Positions 1 through 8,473 of a stretch of 64,000 bases of DNA are shown piece after piece. The notes under the pieces were generated by a model. That model did not search any database. It saw only the letters and a program-made list of their open reading frames with translations, and had not been told where the DNA came from. Position numbers and translations under genes: made by a program. Positions within the stretch are counted from its first letter, which is position 1, and each line of letters starts with the position of its first letter. Origin of the DNA: a virus; IMG/VR virus record IMGVR_UViG_3300031857_000002, positions 124,001 through 188,000 of that record; one strand, written 5' to 3'.

Positions 1-17
1 ATATCTAGTGGAGATTT

Positions 18-206
18 TTATTCAATCCCAAAATGTTTCAACACATAAGATCCTGCTGAATCATGTTGAAATTGATTTATTGTGGCAATATCCGCACATT
101 CTCTCACAATCAAATTGGCCAGTTGATCAATTTTATCAACTGCAATCCACTTACCGCTTACGTCGGTTCCTATTTGATTTACTAATTCCTGTAGTTTGGG
201 TTCCAT
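18..206 (-). CDS. Small conserved phage-type protein (62 aa)
   Basis: Function unknown. It is an acidic, soluble-looking 62-aa protein with a segment LIVRECADIA of a kind that recurs in small proteins of T4-like phages (family memory, not searched). It is the last gene of the operon that starts at the promoter upstream of the VWA-metallopeptidase gene, and its start lies inside the end of the upstream gene (56-bp overlap). Confidence 0.6.
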   Translation of the reverse strand: MEPKLQELVNQIGTDVSGKWIAVDKIDQLANLIVRECADIATINQFQHDSAGSYVLKHFGIE

Positions 207-390
207 ACTTCTTTTCCATAACTGGTTTGATGTTGATATCGTATATCTGTTCCATCACACGCCACAATCCTCGGCGTTCAAGTGCGGTCATGCCACGTAC
301 CCAAGGTGGGTCAGTGGCTAATTTTGGCACTTCATAATCTTCTCTGTACATCACACACATTGAGTGAATGATCTCTTCTCGAGTTTTCAC
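151..390 (-). CDS. Conserved phage-type hypothetical protein (79 aa)
   Basis: Unknown function. The first ~60 residues look like a folded domain rich in Glu, Arg and Trp (contains DPPWVRGMT). The C-terminal ~20 residues are basic and low-complexity (ends NRNRRKR) and are encoded where the gene overlaps the next one. The start overlaps the upstream stop by 4 bp (ATGA), so the two are probably translationally coupled. Confidence 0.6.
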   Translation of the reverse strand: MKTREEIIHSMCVMYREDYEVPKLATDPPWVRGMTALERRGLWRVMEQIYDINIKPVMEKKYGTQTTGISKSNRNRRKR

Positions 391-626
391 TTGTATTCCT
401 TGATGTCCTTGTGCGTGACCACAATGATGTAATGCACTTGGCCATTGTATTTGATAGGCAAATCCAAATGCACAGTAATGCGTGGACCCTCAATGTGATT
501 GATCACTGTATCGTTACCTACTGTACCTACAAAGGGAATCTTGTTCCAATGTCCGAACACACGATCCCCTAAGTACCATATAGGGTAGTAACCGATACGT
601 TCAAAGTAATCGGTTTGATTACCCAT
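387..626 (-). CDS. Conserved phage-type hypothetical protein (79 aa)
   Basis: Unknown function. It begins MGNQTDYFERIGYYPIWYLG and has alternating hydrophobic residues typical of a small beta-rich protein, with no membrane segment. Similar short proteins occur in marine and freshwater T4-like phages (recalled, not searched). Its ATG shares one base with the stop of the upstream membrane peptide gene (TAATG). Confidence 0.6.
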   Translation of the reverse strand: MGNQTDYFERIGYYPIWYLGDRVFGHWNKIPFVGTVGNDTVINHIEGPRITVHLDLPIKYNGQVHYIIVVTHKDIKEYK

Positions 627-805
627 TACAATTTCATCTTATGTTTATTGAGAAAGTAGTTAACGGCAGCAATGGCAAAATTAAATGCGGCACTAACATA
701 GTTTCCAACCGCTAGCGAACTCAATCCTGCCATAACACAGATACCAATGATGAACCAAGTAATAGCATCTTGGTGTGTAATATACCACGTTCTAAAAGCA
801 CTCAT
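626..805 (-). CDS. Small two-segment membrane protein (59 aa)
   Basis: Unknown function. The peptide starts MSAFRTWYITHQDAITWFII and has two hydrophobic stretches (about residues 15-32 and 36-52) joined by a short Gly/Asn turn, then a basic tail (NKHKMKL). That predicts an inner-membrane hairpin protein. It sits in a coupled series: its start overlaps the upstream stop by 4 bp and its stop overlaps the downstream ATG. Confidence 0.65.
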   Translation of the reverse strand: MSAFRTWYITHQDAITWFIIGICVMAGLSSLAVGNYVSAAFNFAIAAVNYFLNKHKMKL

Positions 806-990
806 GTTAGTTTCCTTTCGTGTACAAGAGTTTCAAACTGTTCAAACAGTTCTTCAAACTTATGATGATAAACAGCAGACAATGCCTCAAAATCGGCACT
901 CTCTGCATTCCGCTTGGCCAACAACTTAACGTCATCAACCATGCCCCAGCAACTCATAATCTGTTGCTCAAAATCAAAACGGTCTGTCAT
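802..990 (-). CDS. Conserved small phage protein (62 aa), helical
   Basis: Unknown function. It begins MTDRFDFEQQIM and is acidic and probably all-helical, a type common among T4-like phages of aquatic bacteria (recalled). The start at 990 was chosen over one three codons upstream because it makes the same ATGA overlap with the preceding stop that is used throughout this operon. Confidence 0.65.
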   Translation of the reverse strand: MTDRFDFEQQIMSCWGMVDDVKLLAKRNAESADFEALSAVYHHKFEELFEQFETLVHERKLT

Positions 991-1121
991 TGCTTCCATT
1001 CCTGTCTGGCCTTAAGGGCCTCTGTAAAAATCTTCTTAGCTATTTCCCAAATTGGATGCCAACAGTATCCTACTGCGGCACCCGCTACAAACCAATTTAA
1101 TGCATTAAGAAAGTCTTGCAT
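987..1121 (-). CDS. Very small membrane-anchored peptide (44 aa)
   Basis: A 44-codon gene reading MQDFLNALNWFVAGAAVGYC, with one N-terminal hydrophobic helix (about residues 8-24) and a basic amphipathic tail ending RQEWKQ. The ATG overlaps the TAA of the VWA gene and the TGA overlaps the next ATG, so it fits the coupled operon exactly. No homologue recognised. Confidence 0.6.
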   Translation of the reverse strand: MQDFLNALNWFVAGAAVGYCWHPIWEIAKKIFTEALKARQEWKQ

Positions 1122-2401
1122 TAGTGAGACTTCTCCTCGTCATAGTAAGCATATTGACCCCATGGTGGCTCAATAGTTGTGGTACCGTGCAAGATCCAAA
1201 CTGTATCTGCATAGTTCTCATCACCCCAGCTACCGAATGGGTATCCGTCTGTAAACACTACAAGACGCTTGGGCTCAATCTCGTTCTCTTTTAAGTAACT
1301 GTAGATGGCGTCAAAGTCTGTGCCGCCGCCACCTTTGACCTCGTAGTCGCAAATGTCATCTAAGTTGTCACTGTCGTATTGTGCAGGGTTATATGCTTCT
1401 GTGTCAAAAGTAAACACATGGATCTTGTACGCAGGGAACGAGTCCATGATACCTTGAATCTCACCCAAGAAGTCTTTTAGCATGGTCTCGCTAATTGAAC
1501 CAGAAGCGTCCAGTGCCACAGCAATGTCAATCATGGGATCCACCTTCATGCCGGGCATGACAGCATCCATGTGCCAGCCTTTGCGGCTTGCTCTCATCCA
1601 TGTGTAGTCACTTTTAATTGTAGATTCCAATTGCATACGGAGCAGTTCACGCCAGTTCATCTGGGGCTCTGTGAGCTCTTGTATAAGACGCTTGACACCT
1701 GCGGGCAAGTTACCTGCGCCATCCACTGTAGCGGCAGCCGCCAACATGGCTTCTTTAATCTCATCCTTAATTTGCTGACGCTCTTCTGCTGTGAGCTTGG
1801 GACGACCCTTGCCTTCTTTCTCGTTGCCATCGCCATCTTGTTCCTCATCGCCTTCGCCATCTAAGTGCTCGTCGATCATCTGGTCCAGCAATTTGCCAAT
1901 GTCAAGTTTTTCTGCTTTCTCGTACAAGATATCGTAGATCTCTTCCGAGCTCATGCCGTCATACTTGGGATTGTGCAAACACGGCACTGTGGTGATCTTC
2001 TCGCCCACACGGTGCTTAATTAAATCTGCGTTGACACAATAGTCATTGGCAATGTTAAACAACTGGTGGTCCCGCTCACCTCGGCGCCCAAAGTGGTCAT
2101 ATACACAATGCAGGACCTCGTGCCCAAACAAGAATTCGATTTCTTTGGGACGCAACATTTTAATGAAGCGGCTATTGTAATAGAAGTTTCTGCCATCTGT
2201 TGCGGCAGTAGAGCACCACTCGTCTGCGTTTACTAGTTTCAACCGTGTTGCCAAGTTACCAAAGAAACTGGCCTTGAGCAACAGGCCCACACGAGCAGTG
2301 ATCAGCATCTCGCGTACTTCTCTGTCAAGTTTGGGATCTGTTTTGCCCAGAAGGTTGGCAAACTTTTTCTTGTCGTCTTTTGTTGCAGTAGTGGATGTCA
2401 T
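1121..2401 (-). CDS. VWA-like protein with putative metallopeptidase domain
   Basis: A 426-aa protein of the DUF2201/VWA-like type. The N-terminal domain has an HEVLH zinc-peptidase motif at about residues 94-98. An acidic low-complexity linker follows at about 175-200, then a C-terminal von Willebrand A domain with a DASGS MIDAS motif near residue 295 for divalent-metal-dependent binding. Such proteins usually act with a MoxR-type AAA+ ATPase in assembling or remodelling protein complexes, and a MoxR gene lies directly upstream (116-bp gap). Its own sigma70-type promoter is at 2428-2456. The target in a phage is unknown: virion assembly or a host complex are both possible. Confidence 0.85.
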   Translation of the reverse strand: MTSTTATKDDKKKFANLLGKTDPKLDREVREMLITARVGLLLKASFFGNLATRLKLVNADEWCSTAATDGRNFYYNSRFIKMLRPKEIEFLFGHEVLHCVYDHFGRRGERDHQLFNIANDYCVNADLIKHRVGEKITTVPCLHNPKYDGMSSEEIYDILYEKAEKLDIGKLLDQMIDEHLDGEGDEEQDGDGNEKEGKGRPKLTAEERQQIKDEIKEAMLAAAATVDGAGNLPAGVKRLIQELTEPQMNWRELLRMQLESTIKSDYTWMRASRKGWHMDAVMPGMKVDPMIDIAVALDASGSISETMLKDFLGEIQGIMDSFPAYKIHVFTFDTEAYNPAQYDSDNLDDICDYEVKGGGGTDFDAIYSYLKENEIEPKRLVVFTDGYPFGSWGDENYADTVWILHGTTTIEPPWGQYAYYDEEKSH

Positions 2402-2427
2402 ATATGCCTTTCTAATTTGTATAACGT

Positions 2428-2456
2428 ATTATAGCAAAGAGCAATTTACTGGTCAA
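2428..2456 (-). promoter_or_regulatory. sigma70-type promoter, TTGACC-17-TATAAT
   Basis: Minus-strand TTGACC at 2451-2456 and TATAAT at 2428-2433 with a 17-bp spacer ending TTTGC, which gives an extended -10 (TGC). It lies 27 bp upstream of the VWA gene start. Confidence 0.8.
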
Positions 2457-2516
2457 GTTAAAGAGGAGGGCAGTGCGACACAGCCCTGTGTTTTTGAACA
2501 CCACCCTCCTAATTAA

Positions 2517-3599
2517 TTAAGCGGATGCCTGCAAAATGTACTTACCAAAGCGTTGATGGAACTCATCAAAGTTCTTGAGCTTGGTGGGCAAGAACGGCAA
2601 GTCGTATGTGGTCAATGCAATACGAGCACCCATAACTGTCAACTCTGTCTCAAAGTTCTTCATCATGTAGCCCAGGAAGTTGTCTGCCATGTCGTGGAAC
2701 TCTTTGTCTGCTGTCTTGTTCTCCACAGCGGCCTTGAGCTCGTAGCACATGGAGATCACCAAGCTGTACATGGCACTGACCTCTTTGACGTTCAAGTCCT
2801 TGACCTTGCCCTTAAGGATGTCTAACGGGTTGGGCATCTTGCTGGCAACCTTGCGGTGAGCCATAAACTTAACAGCAAGACCTTCACCTACTGTACCAGC
2901 AATTAAGTTGGTAAGAGTATCGTTGTCGCACTCGTCGTCTAAGAGCTCACTTACAAAACTCCATGAACGAGGAGTAGCAAAGGCACGACTGGCACTCTTG
3001 GCATCGAAGTCGTATAAGTCTTGCTTGGCAAAACTCAAATAACCTACCACGTCTTTGTGGATCTTGTTTAGAACAGCCCACTCTTGCCAAGACGCAAAAT
3101 CCACTTTCATCTCTTGGTGAATGAAACGATTGGCAAGCGGAGTAGGCATACGATAGGTAACGCCTTTGTCGCTTTCTCGGTTGCCTGCGGCTACCATAAC
3201 AACATTGTCGGGCAATTTGTATTTGCCAATACGACGATTCAAAATAAGTTGATAAGCGGCACTCTGAACACTGGGTGCGGCACTGTTCAACTCGTCTAGG
3301 AACAGGACCACAACAGGATACTGGCTGGCCAGTTCGTCATCGGGCAGTTCTACTGGGGGAGCCCAATCCATCTTGCCAGAGTCCTTGTTATAGAACGGGA
3401 TACCACGAATGTCTGTGGGCTCCATCTGACCCAACCGTAGGTCGATCATGTAGCCACCGAGATCCTTAGTAATGTTCTCAACAAGCTCGGATTTACCGAT
3501 GCCTGGAGGACCCCACAAGAACAAAGGACGTTGAACTTTAAATGCTTTGAGTAGGGATTTACGAGCCTGTACGGCTGTGACTGTGCGGGTATCTGACAT
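2517..3599 (-). CDS. MoxR-family AAA+ ATPase
   Basis: A 360-aa AAA+ ATPase. Walker A is GPPGIGKS at about residues 30-37, Walker B is VVLFLDELNSA at about 96-106, and a sensor-1-like AAGNRES follows. Length and layout match MoxR proteins, which use ATP to remodel or load metal-dependent complexes together with a VWA partner, here encoded next door. It has its own promoter (3645-3673) and a GAAAGG Shine-Dalgarno. The pairing suggests one two-component machine; the substrate is unknown. Confidence 0.88.
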   Translation of the reverse strand: MSDTRTVTAVQARKSLLKAFKVQRPLFLWGPPGIGKSELVENITKDLGGYMIDLRLGQMEPTDIRGIPFYNKDSGKMDWAPPVELPDDELASQYPVVVLFLDELNSAAPSVQSAAYQLILNRRIGKYKLPDNVVMVAAGNRESDKGVTYRMPTPLANRFIHQEMKVDFASWQEWAVLNKIHKDVVGYLSFAKQDLYDFDAKSASRAFATPRSWSFVSELLDDECDNDTLTNLIAGTVGEGLAVKFMAHRKVASKMPNPLDILKGKVKDLNVKEVSAMYSLVISMCYELKAAVENKTADKEFHDMADNFLGYMMKNFETELTVMGARIALTTYDLPFLPTKLKNFDEFHQRFGKYILQASA

Positions 3600-3644
3600 G
3601 GGCTGTGCCTTTCTAGGGTTGAAAAATTAACTAACTAAGCTTCT

Positions 3645-3673
3645 ATTGTAGCAAAACACGATTTTCGTGTCAA
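3645..3673 (-). promoter_or_regulatory. sigma70-type promoter, TTGACA-17-TACAAT
   Basis: Minus-strand TTGACA at 3668-3673 and TACAAT at 3645-3650, spacer 17 bp ending TTTTGC. Upstream of the MoxR gene; the -35 overlaps the stop of the gene before it. Confidence 0.78.
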
Positions 3674-3855
3674 CTGTTGACTGTTGCAAAAGGGCTACAG
3701 TCTTCATGTTCCTGGTTGACAGGATTTTCTGAAGGATCTGCAACTTCGTACACCCAGTTGATGGGCACATCAAGAAGTCGGGCAATAGTAACAGGCAAAT
3801 AGCCCTCAACTAACATGCCGTCAATTTCCACGGCGAGATTGCTCATAGCACTCAT
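3670..3855 (-). CDS. Small protein with helix-turn-helix-like segment (61 aa)
   Basis: Contains LPVTIARLLDVPINWVYEV (about residues 20-38), which resembles a helix-turn-helix used to bind DNA. The tail is acidic. Start chosen for its AAGGAG Shine-Dalgarno. The gene is alone behind promoter 3886-3914 and would be a candidate small regulator. Assignment rests on pattern only. Confidence 0.6.
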   Translation of the reverse strand: MSAMSNLAVEIDGMLVEGYLPVTIARLLDVPINWVYEVADPSENPVNQEHEDCSPFATVNS

Positions 3856-3885
3856 AACTAACTCCTTTTTAACTACAATACACGT

Positions 3886-3914
3886 ATTATAGCAAAAAGC
3901 AATTTAATGGTCAA
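3886..3914 (-). promoter_or_regulatory. sigma70-type promoter, TTGACC-17-TATAAT
   Basis: Minus-strand TTGACC 3909-3914 and TATAAT 3886-3891, spacer 17 bp ending TTTGC; drives the 61-aa gene. Confidence 0.8.
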
Positions 3915-3933
3915 CCTGGGCAACCGCCACAAT

Positions 3934-5079
3934 CTATGCGGGTGCTGTGGGGGTAAAGTCTTTGATATAGATGGCCGAACTCATACACGTATTAAATCCT
4001 GTAATAGGGTTCCAAATCTCAGCATGATTGTTGTTTAGGTATTGTAACCCTTGCACCCAGTGGTTATAAATTTTTGAGTTGGTTTTTTCTGCTAGGTCTT
4101 TGAGTACTGCACTGTCGTAATTGGTTGTACTGCTGATACCGTTTTCTGATTTGGTGTCATAGTAATATTTGTTAAAACCTGAGGCTGCAACAGCATCAAA
4201 CACGTTGCTACGCCCAAAACTTTTGTTCCAATCAGCATACAGATCACCTCGTTCGCGCAAACTGCGATTGGTTGATTTTCCCTGAACCTCGTGAACAAAA
4301 TCATGACTGCACTCTGGATGACTTTCCATCCAGGCAATACTCATCCATACTTGTTTTATATAAAGTCTAGTAGCGTCCGGGCACAGATAAAACAAATGCC
4401 TAGGACCACCAAGATGATGGTACAATGCAGAATCTGGCATCTGTGCGTACCACTTTCCGTCACGTAAGTTAACTCTGGGTTTCTCTACGCCAGTGATGTC
4501 ACATCTACCTACAATTTGATCTAGTCCAACAAGATCTTTGTGATACCTTGCTGTATTGTATCTAGAAGTTTTAGTAAAATTATGAAAATTTCCTGGCCCG
4601 TGATAGATCCAATCAGCACCGTATTCCTGATAGAATTTAAATGTGGTATCTTGATCGTACTCAACTTGCCTAATTTTTAACCAAGGTTGGAGATGAGTCT
4701 TGATATGATATGCTTGCTTGAGTGCAATCAAGTGTTCAAAATTGTCCGACGTATTGATATAAGGTCGACTGTATATCAGTATTTCGTCTAGTCTTGTGTT
4801 AGTGCGTAAAATACTATCTAGAATAGTATGGCTATCATATCCTGCACTGTACCACAACGCCAAATACTGATGTTGCTCTCTTAGATCTCTAACACGTTGA
4901 TCTATGAGTGCGTGTATTGATTCTTCTGGTTCAAGGGTCCAGTTATGCTGGCGGTGCTCATCATCTGCAAAATAAAAATGCACACGATTCATGTCACCGC
5001 CAGCAGCCTCTACTGCCAACAGTTTGTTGATGGTTTTATAATCGCCTACTTGATAGTAAAGGTACTGATCAGAATTCAT
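3934..5079 (-). CDS. PP-loop (asparagine-synthetase-like) ATPase family protein
   Basis: A 381-aa protein with SAGYDS at about residues 78-83, a variant of the SGGxDS pyrophosphate-binding loop of N-type ATP pyrophosphatases (asparagine synthetase C domain, NadE, QueC and related enzymes). That fold adenylates a carbonyl or carboxyl group. The rest does not match QueC well in length or motifs, so it is not called as the missing preQ0 synthase. It overlaps the upstream Bug-protein gene by 4 bp and shares its promoter at 6058-6086. Substrate unknown. Confidence 0.6.
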   Translation of the reverse strand: MNSDQYLYYQVGDYKTINKLLAVEAAGGDMNRVHFYFADDEHRQHNWTLEPEESIHALIDQRVRDLREQHQYLALWYSAGYDSHTILDSILRTNTRLDEILIYSRPYINTSDNFEHLIALKQAYHIKTHLQPWLKIRQVEYDQDTTFKFYQEYGADWIYHGPGNFHNFTKTSRYNTARYHKDLVGLDQIVGRCDITGVEKPRVNLRDGKWYAQMPDSALYHHLGGPRHLFYLCPDATRLYIKQVWMSIAWMESHPECSHDFVHEVQGKSTNRSLRERGDLYADWNKSFGRSNVFDAVAASGFNKYYYDTKSENGISSTTNYDSAVLKDLAEKTNSKIYNHWVQGLQYLNNNHAEIWNPITGFNTCMSSAIYIKDFTPTAPA

Positions 5080-5990
5080 AGATCAATGTTTTGTATGCTT
5101 GTTTTAAGTTGGTTGATAAATTGTAGGTACGATTGGGAACCATGCCCAATGCTGAACTGATTTCGCTTGGCAAGGCTTTCTTGTACTACAGGGTCTTTTA
5201 TAGCGTTGAGTATGTCCTGATGCAGTTGTCTAGCCTCGGTTGAATCCATCTTTGGACTTGACGCAATTAGTACTCCTCCTGTGACCTGTGCAACCCCTAA
5301 CTGTTTACTAACTGACGGCACAGACTGTCCAGCAATTTGCAAAGACTGCTCAGTAGTATTACCTAAGATACGAAGTTTACCAGCTTTGACATGTTCTTCC
5401 ACAACAGGAGTATAAGACACAATGGATACTTCTATATCGTTGGCCAATAACGCTGTAAGAATTTCCGCTGTGCCTTTGTACTTGATTGGTTCAACACTTT
5501 TTGGTCTCCACTTGAAGTGTTGGGCCAGTATATGTAAATTGGCAACCTCAACTGGGTTGGCATACCCTACAAAGTTTTTAGAATTGGTTGGTAATGTTTT
5601 GACCAAATCGCCCATGGTTTTATACGGGCTGTCGGCTCTTACTACCCAGGTAATTGGACTTAGAGCAATTGGACTGATCGGAACAAAATCATCTTCGCTA
5701 TAGGGCAAGTCTTTCATAGACTTGGGATTGAATGCCAACAGGCTGGTAGTGGTCAAAATCAGCCCAGGTTTTGCCATATTTTTAAAACGTACTGCTCCTG
5801 GAATCTGATTGCCACCACCAACACTTTCAATAATCAGTGTGTTACCAGTTTGTCTAGTGTACGCTTCGGCAATTGCCCTTGCAGTAACTTCGCTTGAAGA
5901 CCCAGGTGCATTGGGATTGATCAACACATACTCTTTGGCCGTGGCCACGTTAATAAACATTGCAAAAAGCAATGAAACAATAAATTTCAT
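5076..5990 (-). CDS. Bug/TctC-family periplasmic solute-binding protein
   Basis: A 304-aa secreted protein with an N-terminal signal peptide (about residues 1-18, ending NVATA before KE). Mature-region motifs include NPNAPGSSSEVTARAIAE, ESVGGGNQIPGA and YANP...VANLHILA, typical of tripartite tricarboxylate transporter (Bug/TctC) receptors. These bind carboxylates such as citrate in the periplasm and pass them to TctA/TctB membrane partners, neither of which is visible here. Bug genes are hugely expanded in betaproteobacteria, so acquisition from such a host is likely. First gene of a two-gene operon with the PP-loop protein. Confidence 0.85.
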   Translation of the reverse strand: MKFIVSLLFAMFINVATAKEYVLINPNAPGSSSEVTARAIAEAYTRQTGNTLIIESVGGGNQIPGAVRFKNMAKPGLILTTTSLLAFNPKSMKDLPYSEDDFVPISPIALSPITWVVRADSPYKTMGDLVKTLPTNSKNFVGYANPVEVANLHILAQHFKWRPKSVEPIKYKGTAEILTALLANDIEVSIVSYTPVVEEHVKAGKLRILGNTTEQSLQIAGQSVPSVSKQLGVAQVTGGVLIASSPKMDSTEARQLHQDILNAIKDPVVQESLAKRNQFSIGHGSQSYLQFINQLKTSIQNIDL

Positions 5991-6057
5991 AATTTCCTCG
6001 ATAAGTTTAAAAAGTACTAGTAGATGAATTCTACGTACGGAAGGCGTTCTGTAGTAT

Positions 6058-6086
6058 ATTCTACAGTAAAGACATCTCTATGTCAA
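6058..6086 (-). promoter_or_regulatory. sigma70-type promoter, TTGACA-17-TAGAAT
   Basis: Minus-strand TTGACA 6081-6086 and TAGAAT 6058-6063, 17-bp spacer; upstream of the Bug-family gene. The -10 matches consensus at 5 of 6 positions. Confidence 0.7.
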
Positions 6087-6129
6087 GCGTCAAATTGATC
6101 CGACGTCGGCCCTTGCCGGCGCTGTATAA

Positions 6130-6744
6130 TTATTTAGTATTCATGTCATGCACTGACGTTTTAATATGCTTTAGGTCTTCGTACCCTAAACTAACTTGAA
6201 GAACTATTCGCGGAGATTGCAAATTTTCCACACTATGCATGATTCGAGTATTCAGCAAATACCATGTGCGCGGCCGGAATCTTACCTTGGCATATTCTTT
6301 TAGATTGTTATAGGTGTCCAACCACTTGCCTCGAGATTCACTGACCAAGGGCTCATTGAGCACTTCCCAAAACACAGTATCCACATCTGGCCCGCCGGTG
6401 TCATATATCCACATAATGGTAACATCTCTAGACCCGTCAACATGAGGACCATGTGTGTCAGTAACATTCCCGGGGTCAGATACTGATATGGCAGCATGAA
6501 TAAATTCAGAACAAATATTAGTTTGCACCCACTCTTCTAATTCCTTGCTAATTTTTAATCTACTGTAATTTATATTTGATACACTAGTCCCATCAGGCTT
6601 GGTGATTGTACGAGTAGATTCAGCCCATTTTAGAAACAGAGGTTGGGTCAGATATTCGTTGAATTGCTGCTCGAATTGTGGCGGCAACGATGGCAGTTCG
6701 TGCAATTCTTCCCAGCACCACGGAGTTACAGTAGTATCAGTCAT
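6130..6744 (-). CDS. 2-oxoglutarate/Fe(II) oxygenase-like protein
   Basis: About 204 aa. Candidate facial-triad residues are HxxHVD (THGPHVD, about 97-103) and a distal H in MHSVENL near residue 167, followed by an Arg (SPRIVL) suitable for binding 2-oxoglutarate. This order fits the double-stranded beta-helix dioxygenases that hydroxylate proteins or small molecules. The start at 6744 overlaps the upstream stop (ATGA); an alternative start lies four codons upstream. Substrate unknown. It forms a pair with the next gene, which has a related motif set. Confidence 0.6.
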   Translation of the reverse strand: MTDTTVTPWCWEELHELPSLPPQFEQQFNEYLTQPLFLKWAESTRTITKPDGTSVSNINYSRLKISKELEEWVQTNICSEFIHAAISVSDPGNVTDTHGPHVDGSRDVTIMWIYDTGGPDVDTVFWEVLNEPLVSESRGKWLDTYNNLKEYAKVRFRPRTWYLLNTRIMHSVENLQSPRIVLQVSLGYEDLKHIKTSVHDMNTK

Positions 6745-7817
6745 TTTATAAAACAATCATTGATAATTTTTTTATTTACACGTAGCCCCAATGCATATCG
6801 AGTCTGGGTACTGGCATTGATCACGCTATGTGTAAATGTATCATTGTTAATAACCAATGTTTCCTCGTCCATTGGCAATATTCCAGCCCCGGCGATTTTA
6901 ATAAAATTTCCCGCAGGCCATACCAATGGAACATAAAGTTGTGTACATCCTTGATAATTTTGATACTCGGGATTTGACTTACTTTGGTTATCCACATGAG
7001 GATATATAAAATCTCCCGGGGATAATTTTCCTATAAACACAGACCAACAGTCAAGGTCTAGTAGATCTATTATTTTTTGAACATGCGGGTAATCATCGGC
7101 ACAGGGCAATCTTTTACCATACTTGTACAACCAGGTAACGTCCCAGTTTGAATTGAACTTGTCTCTAAATTCTTTCTGATTTTCCGCTAGATGAGCAGAA
7201 GAGTTGGTTGTCTCGCCGATGTTTTTTATTGCTTCCTGGCCAGCAAGTTCTACTAGTGAATGTGGAATACTTTTTTTATACCACATATAAGGTATTTGCT
7301 CTGCAGTTGTTGTTTCTTTTGGAACTACTGTATAGTTAAAATTATGCAGGAAAAAATCTCTAATAATATTAGGAAACTTCTCTGAATCAACAGTCATGCT
7401 ATCAGGATAGTAAATCCAGTATTTTTCATATAGATTTGTTCCCAGCTCTCCAGGAGAAAATTTATTTTCAGCAAGCTCAAGCCAATAGCTGACAGGATAA
7501 CCAAAAGGTAAATGCCAGGTTTGTCCTGCTTCCCACAACACTGTTCCTGGTTGAAATTTTTGATGATCTGAATTTTTAATCCAGCTCATGTACAATAGTT
7601 TTCTTAGGCTAGACCCGTTTACAAATACTTGTAAAATTTCCAATCTGATAGGGTTGACACTGGTCAACGTCAATTTGTGTAGACCAAAGGTGCAATCTGT
7701 ATGGATAGAAATGCCAGCTTCGCTTGTTGTAAAGTCAACAGCTTGGCCGTTTATCTCAATACATATATCACTTTGGCTTATTTGTCCGGTTGTTTCAATA
7801 AAAATAAATGGTAACAT
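6741..7817 (-). CDS. Aspartyl/asparaginyl beta-hydroxylase-like protein
   Basis: A 358-aa protein. The C-terminal part carries YPHVDN (HxD) and FTHSVINASTQTRYALGL (distal H and 2OG-binding R), the signature of Asp/Asn beta-hydroxylase-type Fe(II)/2OG dioxygenases. The ~200-residue N-terminal region is unassigned. Upstream of the ATG there is a TAAATA box but at 12 nt, further away than in the leaderless set. It is coupled to the second oxygenase-like gene downstream. Confidence 0.65.
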   Translation of the reverse strand: MLPFIFIETTGQISQSDICIEINGQAVDFTTSEAGISIHTDCTFGLHKLTLTSVNPIRLEILQVFVNGSSLRKLLYMSWIKNSDHQKFQPGTVLWEAGQTWHLPFGYPVSYWLELAENKFSPGELGTNLYEKYWIYYPDSMTVDSEKFPNIIRDFFLHNFNYTVVPKETTTAEQIPYMWYKKSIPHSLVELAGQEAIKNIGETTNSSAHLAENQKEFRDKFNSNWDVTWLYKYGKRLPCADDYPHVQKIIDLLDLDCWSVFIGKLSPGDFIYPHVDNQSKSNPEYQNYQGCTQLYVPLVWPAGNFIKIAGAGILPMDEETLVINNDTFTHSVINASTQTRYALGLRVNKKIINDCFIK

Positions 7818-7831
7818 CTTGCTATTACTAT

Positions 7832-8422
7832 TTACATAGCAGGTCCGTTACCATTTTTAAACCCTACTGAACCGCCTTCTGCTTCAATACGTTTGATAAC
7901 GTCTTCAAACAAGATAGGTGCGAAGTCAGTTTGTTCCACACATACGCAATGGTAGCGAGGATCAATTACGGGGATACCATACTTACCCACGGGTTCCATC
8001 TTTACACGACTGGCATGCAAATGACCATGAATGTTAACGCCAAACCGTCCCAATGATTCGGGATGTATCGGAATATGACTCAAGATCATTCCGTTCATCA
8101 CATGGTATGCTCTCAACTCACGAAAGTACTCGCGGTATTCAACATCGGGAAAGATATCGTGGTTGCCACGGATCAACACTTTGTCGCCGTTCAATCGATG
8201 CAATGTTTTCAAAGCCTTGCGGTTGATAACAACATCGCCCAAATGGTACACCTTGTCGCTAGGACGCACACGGTCGTTCCAACGTCGAATCATTTCTTCG
8301 TCCATCTCATCGGCATTGTCCCAAGGACGCAATTTAACGTCAGGGTCATCCGGGTGCGTGAAGCGACAGACACCGGCGTGTCCAAAGTGTGTGTCACTGA
8401 CCAAAAATACTGCTGGCATCAT
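7832..8422 (-). CDS. Calcineurin-like metallophosphoesterase
   Basis: A 196-aa enzyme with all main metallophosphoesterase motifs in order: SDTHFGH (about 9-15), HLGDVV (about 60), RGNHD (about 84), SHIPIH (about 114) and HGHLH (about 131). These bind two metal ions that hydrolyse phosphomonoesters or diesters. Similar phage proteins are common, with uncertain substrates. AGGAGC Shine-Dalgarno and the promoter at 8445-8473. Confidence 0.88.
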   Translation of the reverse strand: MMPAVFLVSDTHFGHAGVCRFTHPDDPDVKLRPWDNADEMDEEMIRRWNDRVRPSDKVYHLGDVVINRKALKTLHRLNGDKVLIRGNHDIFPDVEYREYFRELRAYHVMNGMILSHIPIHPESLGRFGVNIHGHLHASRVKMEPVGKYGIPVIDPRYHCVCVEQTDFAPILFEDVIKRIEAEGGSVGFKNGNGPAM

Positions 8423-8444
8423 GTGCTCCTTTCTTTAATAAAGT

Positions 8445-8473
8445 ATTATAGCACAGATGCCTTTTGAGGTCAA
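8445..8473 (-). promoter_or_regulatory. sigma70-type promoter, TTGACC-17-TATAAT
   Basis: Minus-strand TTGACC 8468-8473 and TATAAT 8445-8450, spacer 17 bp ending GTGC; overlaps the stop codon of the omega-like gene and drives the phosphoesterase operon. Confidence 0.8.

Noticed and set aside
3934-5079. PP-loop protein as the missing QueC
   Set aside because: Its SAGYDS motif fits the superfamily, but length, other motifs and lack of the QueC zinc Cys cluster argue against preQ0 synthase.
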